Below, piece by piece: positions 17,201-21,550 of a stretch of DNA of 21,550 nucleotides. The notes under the pieces were generated by a model. The model had not been told where the DNA came from. It did no database searches and worked only from the letters and a program-made list of their open reading frames with translations. A program made the translations under genes and the position numbers. The DNA is from Treponema sp. (GTDB lineage: Bacteria; Spirochaetota; Spirochaetia; Treponematales; Treponemataceae). Each line of letters starts with the position of its first letter. Positions within the stretch are counted from its first letter, which is position 1. Location of the stretch: NCBI GenBank assembly GCA_024691265.1, contig JAILNT010000117.1, forward strand, positions 1 to 21,550, written 5' to 3'.

Positions 17201-18649
17201 AGAATCTATATTCTCATCAAGAGTCCTTTGTAAATTACCAGTTTTATTTTCAATAGCATCAGAAAGTAATCTAATTTTTTCTTCAAGATTTTGAGAAATA
17301 GAAGAAGTCTGTTCGTCAACTTTTGAACTTACATCAGAAACAACATTATCAACATAGTCTTTTAAATTACTGGTTTTTTCCTGAACAGTGCTTCCAAGGG
17401 TTGAAGTTTTATTTTCAACATCAGAATTTAGACTTGAAATCGCAGACTCAACAAGAGTTTTCATCTCTTCCAATTTTTTATTAAACAAAGATTGAATATC
17501 ATCACTTTGAGTTTTTATATCATTTCTAGTCTGTTCAACTAAACTGTCAAAATTATTTCTGTCGCCATTAAAATCATTTTCATATTGAGTATATAAGGCT
17601 TCTATTTTGTCTTTAAGGGCATCTTGTTTTTCTCTTGCACTTGATTCTATTGCTTCAGTTCTACTGTTCAAAGAATTTTCAAGCATATTAGTACTTTCAT
17701 GCAGTTCTGTTTCAAAAGCAGAAACTTTATCTGTTATTGCAGAATCAAGAGAAGCTGTTCTGGATTCAAGACTTTCAAGAAGAGTATTTGAAACTTCTTC
17801 TATCTGAGAATCCATGTTATTAACCTTTTCATCAAGATTATCTTTTACAGCCGAAAGCGAACCTATCATTTGTTCCTGTAATGCTTTTGTTGTAGACTCT
17901 AACTCCTGCAAATAATTATCAGAAGCCTTTTGTGTTTGCTCTATAAGAGATTTAAATGTCTGGTCTTCAAGATTTCTAGCTTTTGTAGTTGCATTATCAT
18001 AAGCTTGTTTTATATCAGAATTTATTTTTTCAAGAAGTTCATTATTTTTACCTTCTACAGTACTAACCGTTTCTTCAAGCTCTTTTACACGTATCTGATA
18101 TTGATTTAATAATTCTGCACCAACTGCTTTTAAATAATCAGAATCTTTTTTAGCAAATTCTTCCTGAATTATAGGAATCCTTTTGTCGATTATATCGATA
18201 TTACGTTTTTGCTCATCAAGCCTTACATTAAGTTTATTAATAACAGAAGCTTCACCTTTTATCATTTCAAGATTCTGTTCTACTTGATGAGTCATTTCCA
18301 TAAGAGATGATATATGTTTATCATAATCATCAGCTTTTGCACGAATCTTATTTATAGAGTCATAGTATTCTTCAAGATTTTTTGTAATATCAAGAAAATC
18401 ATTATACTGAATCTCAAGACGCTTTACAGCAGCGATGGCCTGCGACTTTTTCGCATCAAGGTCAGCAGAAGCAGCTGTAAGCTCTTGAATATGGTCTGAA
18501 AAATATTTATCTAAATCTTCTTGTTTTCTATCTACAAATCGTTTTAACTTTTCAAAAGAGTTTCTATCTTTTTCAGGAGTTCTGAAAACAAAAGAAACAA
18601 TCAAAGATACGACCGCAGCAAGACATATTTCAATAATAATAGTAGTCAC
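11246..18649 (-). CDS. Giant membrane-anchored coiled-coil protein (2467 residues)
   Basis: Long coiled-coil protein of unknown molecular function, of a type I recall being called SpiroCoCo in treponeme annotations. The N-terminus has one hydrophobic segment (about 4-22) followed by RTPEKDR, which by the positive-inside rule leaves the body in the cytoplasm. After a heptad-like region, residues of about 280-1510 are mostly 11-residue repeats of the type LDNKTSSLQAE, often paired into 22-residue units; about 1510-2415 is heptad-rich with Glu, Lys and Gln. Pro, Cys and Trp are very rare. The last 49 residues (2419-2467) form a Pro-containing linker and a helix-turn-helix-like motif (QLNKQGWSNDEIARRLKRS), resembling the short C-terminal domain of DUF6115/DUF2802-type proteins. 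The start is GTG with GAGGA 6 nt upstream. The gene lies 37 nt downstream of the HAD gene, so co-transcription is likely. A scaffold or cytoskeletal role is inference. Confidence 0.88.
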   Translation of the reverse strand: MTTIIIEICLAAVVSLIVSFVFRTPEKDRNSFEKLKRFVDRKQEDLDKYFSDHIQELTAASADLDAKKSQAIAAVKRLEIQYNDFLDITKNLEEYYDSINKIRAKADDYDKHISSLMEMTHQVEQNLEMIKGEASVINKLNVRLDEQKRNIDIIDKRIPIIQEEFAKKDSDYLKAVGAELLNQYQIRVKELEETVSTVEGKNNELLEKINSDIKQAYDNATTKARNLEDQTFKSLIEQTQKASDNYLQELESTTKALQEQMIGSLSAVKDNLDEKVNNMDSQIEEVSNTLLESLESRTASLDSAITDKVSAFETELHESTNMLENSLNSRTEAIESSAREKQDALKDKIEALYTQYENDFNGDRNNFDSLVEQTRNDIKTQSDDIQSLFNKKLEEMKTLVESAISSLNSDVENKTSTLGSTVQEKTSNLKDYVDNVVSDVSSKVDEQTSSISQNLEEKIRLLSDAIENKTGNLQRTLDENIDSISVDKEQKLSDITSGLDVQLKEINDEVTNRVNALDAALNGKINEISMNAVSRIKDIDSGASSKLDNISAEVKQKVEDFGNDLNAKIEALSNDSESRFNILGNNINEVSGKLQAELDDRTGNIENTFGSRLDKIENSIEKRTATVDDILNERLSNLENDIKDKSEVVFKNADDCIKNLQDTVNDKTASVKDDLDKLTEELTAKTSALENILSSQSDDMNGILAGKLEALANDVYGKTDAMNEELTRKTDELKQSLDGQTGSMSSVLQTTVEKLHAEFEATKNNLSSQIAESKNELDAQLSEQLENITNRISGDTESLKKELEKRIFNVNKDLTDKTDILSSNVENKTNELQSALDEKTANIDVKVQTQISSLKNQLESATKEISEKTYSTIDSLNKALEDSTNGISADLTVKIGVLNQSLNEQTSTLANDIDTKVGALKNELEEQTADISNSVTSKLDELQKALSEETTGFPQALSQKISELENALNSQTEAVALSIDEKVAQLKNDIDEKVGDIRGRFENQADTIVDDLTGKINSFQQSVESQTSGISESTIAKVSAIKKALDDQSSGFSDEIDTKLSALQNKLDEETSDISDSTIAKLAALKKALEEQTLQMAGDIEGNISSLKKTLEERTSGIDSSIDEKVGALLDNLVNKTAGVDNEIDNRMSGFEEKLNDKISSLQTSLDSQTADIAERARNTINDLSTALEEKAANINESVTGRIEELQNLLSGQTGGIAGDINAKINELKDSLNSQTAALFQNISDSVNSLKQNLTETTDGFDADIDAKIAALQEELNSKSLSFEDVLNKKIEDMTSIFDDSTSSFTGKLEDKVKALNESLDERVGALRDEVESITTGIENTSLERIDAIEKDVSDKTSNLKNQLDSITSSIQQDLNDKTSSLQSSLDEKTGAIKEDLDNRTSTLQYALESKTDDLSNRLSSSLQNLDERTAGLKEELDNKTSSLQAELDNKTSALKEELDNKTASLKDNLELTTDSIEKEFSEKLENLTSDLTTKTDELHAQLNEQTGTLVSDTVKRVEEAAADAAARNEKRLEETDAKTAALTTEAKSRIEGLERELEERTQALEDKLNIELQKLNEETDQKIRDTILAADADNQRTIDEVTRKNAEMADAAMNQFEELKKQLDSSLDEVRQTAKLLSEQSTDNTEELAQLDAMIQNQAASLKERYDALFDDAVANADEKESAAIKQYHELSMDNIEKFRLEIEEKVNTMQSSVSGLVDELQSKTDEATAAARDAVDRMTEETKNARFISDETYSKVAKETEDAKARLESYGSVLDEKIREFDESLDKSMKTIATAYEEKQSKFLEGIDSQLEKYKQDLMYRINSLDSVQNDVDELNDTLHKAIEDAKSGVVTDFSVFAEKQQEQQRDFQQEMNKHVDDASARMSEIEESLNELKRQALENVSGQLKTIENSFVDGLNQKKLDMDNALSSWKDDFEKKLNNFTSDYESSRTDLEEKYMNSLKERISSLSDITDESLKSQKTEIETLRGEIQEQVELLQQNMNNFMEQYNGQLESTTDEAEKRLRNETEKFRQEANEQIKDIGEELDSKISLLGKNFDAYIDSTSSKQTELTGKLNSLENKVANSVSDYEEKASSIMDEMDKMYQNMRNQTEADVSSQNSLLDSKMKDVLSQINDAASSNENIQNNLVQKMHDEANALQLRMQDISHALKDFENQTQVFEKADQLKTQLDGQISELQVQIDKVISYKDLIDTLHNQFSSLQKMNDDSQQKLNAFAAEKSKIDSMSKDFNELLELSSSMDKKILELKNTNDDLQNLQVKVRDFQDALDNVSAQFERLGKKEPVLDRVLKDIDSSFSKVNEIESKLDRCIKESESFPESLENIQTQIDSINASDVKINTAVEKLSSLQKILDETDKRIASVNSGRENIVNAEERLHSLMDEINNQFKLLETLTRADIDKDPMPKQEGITPQLKARVRQLNKQGWSNDEIARRLKRSEGEIALILDIADF
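14119..17812 (-). repeat. Hendecad-coding repeat region of the coiled-coil gene
   Basis: The encoded protein here (about residues 280-1510) repeats with an 11-residue period, the common unit approximating L-x-x-K/Q-T-x-x-L/I-x-x-x. At DNA level the copies have mostly diverged, so the period (33 and 66 nt) shows mainly in the translation. Hendecads form coiled coils with little or slightly right-handed supertwist. Boundaries are approximate. Confidence 0.7.
14228..14400 (-). repeat. Near-identical 33-nt tandem repeats
   Basis: The best-conserved part of the repeat region: the plus-strand phrase near 14263 (TTTTATTATCAAGCTCTTC) recurs with changes at 14296 and 14329, a strict 33-nt spacing. 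The products are successive LDNKTSSLQAE, LDNKTSALKEE and LDNKTASLKDN units (about residues 1417-1474). The low divergence suggests recent duplication or ongoing homogenisation. Confidence 0.75.
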
Positions 18650-18686
18650 TTTTAGTCCTCACCCACAACAGTAACTAGTACAAAGG

Positions 18687-19358
18687 TTAGTTTAGCACAA
18701 TATTTTTTAATTGACGATAGCTACTAAAAGAAATATCAGCTTCTTTAAGTGGTAAATGCAAAATAGCTCTCCAGAACGGCAACTTATAAGCCGCATACAT
18801 TCCTGCATTTTTAGCACCTTTTATATCACTTTTTATGCTATTCCCAACATAAAGAATTTTATCCATAGGTACATCTAGAGTCATAGCAACAACTCCAAAT
18901 GGAAATTTAGAAGGTTTTAATGCTCCAATCTGTTCTGAACCTAATATTACATCACAATATTTTGCAAGTCCCCAAATATCGCCTTTTTGTTCAGGAGGTA
19001 AATCTGATAGAATACCAATTTTAAGACCAGCTTCCTTCAACTCTCTAAAAGTTTCTTGTACATTTGGATAAGGTTTCACATGCTTAAAATAAGGTTTCAA
19101 ACCTCTATAAACAAGGACATCTATCATAGACCTAGCCCTATCAACCGAAATATGCATAGAAGAAGCAAGCAATCTGGCCTGATACTCAAAAAAGTTAGCC
19201 AGAGGTGCAACCTTATGCAACATTTTTCTCACCTTACTAAAATGCAGAAAAAAGCGGAGATTCCTCAATGTATAAAACAAAACCCTAATGTAAAACGGTA
19301 AATCAGGATATAATGTACCGTCAATATCAAAAACTACTGCCCCGATTTTTTCTTTCAT
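18687..19358 (-). CDS. HAD-superfamily hydrolase, probable small-molecule phosphatase
   Basis: The 223-residue protein has the four HAD motifs: DIDGT with nucleophile Asp11 and Asp13, Ser118 in ILSD, Lys148 in GALKPSKFPF, and Asp178 in VGNSIKSDIKGAKNAG. A helical cap of about 90 residues (about 20-108) lies between motifs I and II, as in subclass I phosphatases of the YjjG/Gph type. The substrate cannot be read from sequence. It lies 37 nt after the TonB-like gene and 37 nt before the giant coiled-coil gene, all on one strand, but it has its own promoter. The ATG at 19358 is only 7 nt from that -10 box and has no ribosome-binding site. Confidence 0.9.
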   Translation of the reverse strand: MKEKIGAVVFDIDGTLYPDLPFYIRVLFYTLRNLRFFLHFSKVRKMLHKVAPLANFFEYQARLLASSMHISVDRARSMIDVLVYRGLKPYFKHVKPYPNVQETFRELKEAGLKIGILSDLPPEQKGDIWGLAKYCDVILGSEQIGALKPSKFPFGVVAMTLDVPMDKILYVGNSIKSDIKGAKNAGMYAAYKLPFWRAILHLPLKEADISFSSYRQLKNIVLN

Positions 19359-19395
19359 GTTTACTATTATACATTAAATAAAGGACTACTGTCCA
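19359..19395 (-). promoter_or_regulatory. Predicted promoter of the HAD gene, leaderless
   Basis: On the minus strand TGGACA (19395-19390, 5 of 6 to the -35 consensus) begins directly after the stop codon of the TonB-like gene. An 18-bp spacer leads to a perfect TATAAT (19371-19366). Seven nt then lead to the ATG at 19358. This is the best-scoring promoter I see in the window. Confidence 0.65.
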
Positions 19396-20616
19396 TTATC
19401 CCTTAGGTTCTAAAGTGTACACAAAACTAGCTTTTGATACTTTTCCCGTTGCAAAAGTCCAAACTCTAACCTGGTCTTTTATTTCATTCTTAACATTTAC
19501 AAGTAAAGCACCACTTACAAATATACTGCTGCCTTCTACCCGCCCATTTTCAAGGATTCTGAAAGAAACTGTAACTTTCATCTCTGTCTTTATACTTTGC
19601 ATAGCTTCATCAGATAAAAGAATAACAGGAGGTTCTATGGAAGAAAACAATCTATTTCCATCAAGAGTTTTTATTGCATAAGCTTTTTTATTAGAGCCTG
19701 TATATGTAACTAAAGAAATCCCTGTCATAAAATCTGTTCCAGAAGCAGTATAAGTCTGACTATCTAAAGACTTTATTCCATTTCCAGTTTTCTTTGGAGT
19801 ATAAGAAGAAGCTGCAACACCCTGCAAACTGTTTTTAGCAGTAGAGACTTTTGAACTTGTACTTTCTCCTGAAACAGAACTGTTTCCAGTATTGTAGCTT
19901 TCAATATTAGAGCCAGTTGCAACAGAAGTTTTAGAAGTTTTTCTGGCATTAAGTTCTGCCATTCTTTCTTCATTACTCTTTCTAACTACAGGAGCCGGCA
20001 TCATCAATTCTTCTTCAAGCTCAACTTTTTTAGTAGTTTGCTTAGAATTAGTTTTTGAAGTACTTTTAGAATCTTTATTTTCTGAAGTTTTAGCTTTCAT
20101 ATTAGACTCTTTTTTTACTTCTGTAATCTTTTTAACCTCAGGAGTTTTCTTTATTTCTGGAGCCTTTTTTATATCCGGAACTTTTACTTCGGCAACTTCT
20201 TTTTCCTGTTTTTGCTGTTCTTTCACTTTTGCCAAAGTTTCTGTAAGGGGATCAATAGTTTTAGTTACCGCTACAGGAACTTCTGGAACCTTTACATTAT
20301 TTTCAAAAGATTCTTCTGAACGTTTCAGAGGTTCAGACAGAGAAATATTATCTTTTTCAAGCGAACTAAAAAAGCTAGAGTTTCCATTTTGACTTTCATC
20401 ATTCAATATTTTTTCCTTAGAATCATTATCTCCAACTTCTTTTGAAAAATCTGAAAGTCCTGAAGAAAGATTTATTCGTAAAGTTTTATAAACTTTTTTC
20501 TCTGGAAATCTTATAACAAGGCATAAAAATATTAGCAAGCTCCAAAAAAAGCCTGTCAGTAAAACTGATATAGAAGAACTTCTAACTAAAACTTTATTAA
20601 AGAAACTATTCTGCAT
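19396..20616 (-). CDS. TonB-like energy-transducing protein
   Basis: A 406-residue protein with the TonB plan: a short cytoplasmic N-terminus, one membrane helix (about 15-36, SSSISVLLTGFFWSLLIFL), a long periplasmic Lys/Pro/Glu/Ser-rich region with repeated PEIKKTPEVKK-type units (about 135-180), and a C-terminal domain (about 325-406) with VTVSFRILENGRVEGSSI and VRVWTFA that resembles the TonB C-terminal fold. It is expected to carry energy from ExbB-ExbD to an outer-membrane partner. It starts 3 nt after the exbD stop codon, so the genes form an operon, though only a weak AGAG ribosome-binding site is visible. It could equally be a TolA-like protein. No partner receptor is in the window. 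Confidence 0.8.
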   Translation of the reverse strand: MQNSFFNKVLVRSSSISVLLTGFFWSLLIFLCLVIRFPEKKVYKTLRINLSSGLSDFSKEVGDNDSKEKILNDESQNGNSSFFSSLEKDNISLSEPLKRSEESFENNVKVPEVPVAVTKTIDPLTETLAKVKEQQKQEKEVAEVKVPDIKKAPEIKKTPEVKKITEVKKESNMKAKTSENKDSKSTSKTNSKQTTKKVELEEELMMPAPVVRKSNEERMAELNARKTSKTSVATGSNIESYNTGNSSVSGESTSSKVSTAKNSLQGVAASSYTPKKTGNGIKSLDSQTYTASGTDFMTGISLVTYTGSNKKAYAIKTLDGNRLFSSIEPPVILLSDEAMQSIKTEMKVTVSFRILENGRVEGSSIFVSGALLVNVKNEIKDQVRVWTFATGKVSKASFVYTLEPKG

Positions 20617-20619
20617 ATA

Positions 20620-21030
20620 TTAATACTCTGTAGTACGTAAACTTATAGAAACAAAGCCATTATGACGTAAAATATCAAAGATTCTTACGATGGTAGAATT
20701 TTTTACATCGCCATCAGCCTGTAATATAACTGGATAATTTTCTTTAAGAATATCACCCGTATCAAATTCAGAAAGACTCATATCCAGTAAGACAAAATCA
20801 CTTTTTTGTTCATTAAAATAGATATTTCCTTCATCTTTTACAGTGATAATAATTTGTTCTAATTTAACATCATTAGCAGTAGAACTTTTTGGAAGATTAA
20901 CAGTAATACCTGGAACCTGTATAAAAGTTGTAGATACAAGGAAAAACAGAATTAACTGAAACACAACATCTATCATAGGTGTAAAATCTACACTAGAGTT
21001 TAGTTGTGCTTTTTTACGATTTACCTTCAT
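20620..21030 (-). CDS. exbD: ExbD/TolR-family biopolymer transport protein
   Basis: The 136-residue protein is of typical ExbD size. It has a basic N-terminus (MKVNRKKAQ), a single membrane helix (about 17-37) with the conserved Asp21 in DFTPMIDVVFQLILFFLV that carries protons, and a periplasmic domain with VNLPKS and the ILQADGDVKNSTIVRIFDIL pattern found in the family. It works with ExbB as a proton-driven motor. An AGGTGA ribosome-binding site lies 5 nt before the ATG. It lies 21 nt after exbB and 3 nt before the TonB-like gene. Confidence 0.93.
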   Translation of the reverse strand: MKVNRKKAQLNSSVDFTPMIDVVFQLILFFLVSTTFIQVPGITVNLPKSSTANDVKLEQIIITVKDEGNIYFNEQKSDFVLLDMSLSEFDTGDILKENYPVILQADGDVKNSTIVRIFDILRHNGFVSISLRTTEY

Positions 21031-21051
21031 ATTTCACCTGATTTTAAAATT

Positions 21052-21550
21052 TTAAATATTTCTGCCTGTAAGCCTGAAAAGAGCATGAGTAACAGCAGCT
21101 TCCATCTCCGTAACACGTCTATTTACACGAGAAATAAAATAATTATGAAAAATAACAGCAGGAATTGATACTGTAAGACCGGCTGCAGTAGTTACAAGAG
21201 CCTGAGCTATAGAAGAAGCTAAAACTTCAGGATTTCCCATAGAAGCACCAGCTCCTAAAAGTCCAAAAGCCTTTATATTTCCAATAACAGTACCTAAAAG
21301 ACCTAATAGAGTTGAAATATTTGCGATAGTACCAAGGGGAGTTAAAAAATGTTCAAATTTTGGAACAGCAGAATCAAGGGCAGTCTGAACTTCTTCCTTT
21401 AATTCTTCAACAGTCCAACTTCTACACATAACAGCTCTTCTTATAACAGAAGAACATGGAGTATCAGCTTTTATACAGCAAGCTTCTATTGCAGGATAAT
21501 CTTTTTTATCAAATCAACTCGGTAGGTTAAGCAGCTTTGCAGAGAATCTG
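21052..21550 (-). CDS. exbB: ExbB/TolQ/MotA-family proton channel, partial and split by a -1 frame change
   Basis: The downstream frame encodes the last two membrane helices and pore region of ExbB: FLTPLGTIANISTLLGLLGTVIGNI, then VTTAAGLTVSIPAVIFHNYF. The family-like sequence continues upstream of the ATG at 21429 (DYPAIEACCIKADTPCSSVIRRAV), so that ATG is not the true start. The frame is then stopped by TGA at 21516-21514. A second frame, open to the window edge (DSLQSCLTYRVDLIKK), runs into A AAA AAG at 21507-21501 and stops at TAG 21488-21486. A one-base slip back on that heptamer joins both frames into one plausible chain. The N-terminal membrane helix lies beyond the edge. Whether this is programmed frameshifting, a mutation or a homopolymer error cannot be decided here. 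Confidence 0.85.

Noticed and set aside
13928..17807. Plus-strand open frames of 60-114 codons inside the giant coiled-coil gene
   Set aside because: Ser/Leu/Phe-rich antisense shadows created by the repetitive coiled-coil codons; no start signals.
21052..21429. exbB beginning at the ATG at 21429
   Set aside because: Family-like sequence continues upstream of this Met, and a protein starting there would lack the first membrane helix.

Overview
The window is low-GC DNA that looks like a spirochaete chromosome, most likely Treponema or a close relative. This rests on remembered family distribution, not a search. The pointers are a fused IspD-IspF enzyme next to a CarD-type regulator, a giant membrane-anchored coiled-coil protein of a type I associate with treponemes, and a short MetH without its activation domain. 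I saw no RNA genes, insertion sequences, CRISPR array or origin. No gene-free stretch exceeds about 240 bases.

Layout. Bases 1-806 (minus) hold the N-terminal half of an acetolactate synthase that runs off the left edge. It is divergent from an RqcH/NFACT-type ribosome quality-control protein (943-2487, plus). A plus-strand cluster follows: metF, metH and a PAP2-like protein. It ends in a strong bidirectional terminator at 7081-7120, shared with a convergent DEAD-box RNA helicase (7154-9103, minus). The 241-base gap upstream of the helicase is divergent and precedes carD and ispDF (plus). The ispDF stop codon overlaps that of a 2467-residue coiled-coil protein on the minus strand. The right third, all minus strand, reads exbB, exbD, a TonB-like protein, a HAD phosphatase, then the giant coiled-coil gene.

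How the genes fit together. MetF makes the methyl-tetrahydrofolate that MetH uses to make methionine, so those two are one pathway module. CarD (RNA polymerase binding) and IspDF (two isoprenoid steps) are housekeeping genes. ExbB, ExbD and the TonB-like protein form a proton-motive-force-driven energy-transducing complex; no outer-membrane receptor is present in the window. The coiled-coil giant is predicted to be tethered to the inner membrane with its body in the cytoplasm.

Main points for a second look: (1) four genes (rqcH, carD, ispDF and the HAD gene) have a sigma70-type -10 box only 6-8 nt before the ATG and no Shine-Dalgarno, so they look leaderless, whereas other genes here have good ribosome-binding sites; (2) exbB is split into two frames exactly at an in-phase A AAA AAG slippery heptamer, which may be programmed -1 frameshifting, a real mutation or a homopolymer error; (3) the giant protein is built largely of 11-residue (hendecad) repeats, with an N-terminal membrane anchor and a C-terminal helix-turn-helix-like tail; (4) the PAP2-like protein in the met cluster seems to have lost its catalytic Asp; (5) a 12-bp dyad lies upstream of metF.
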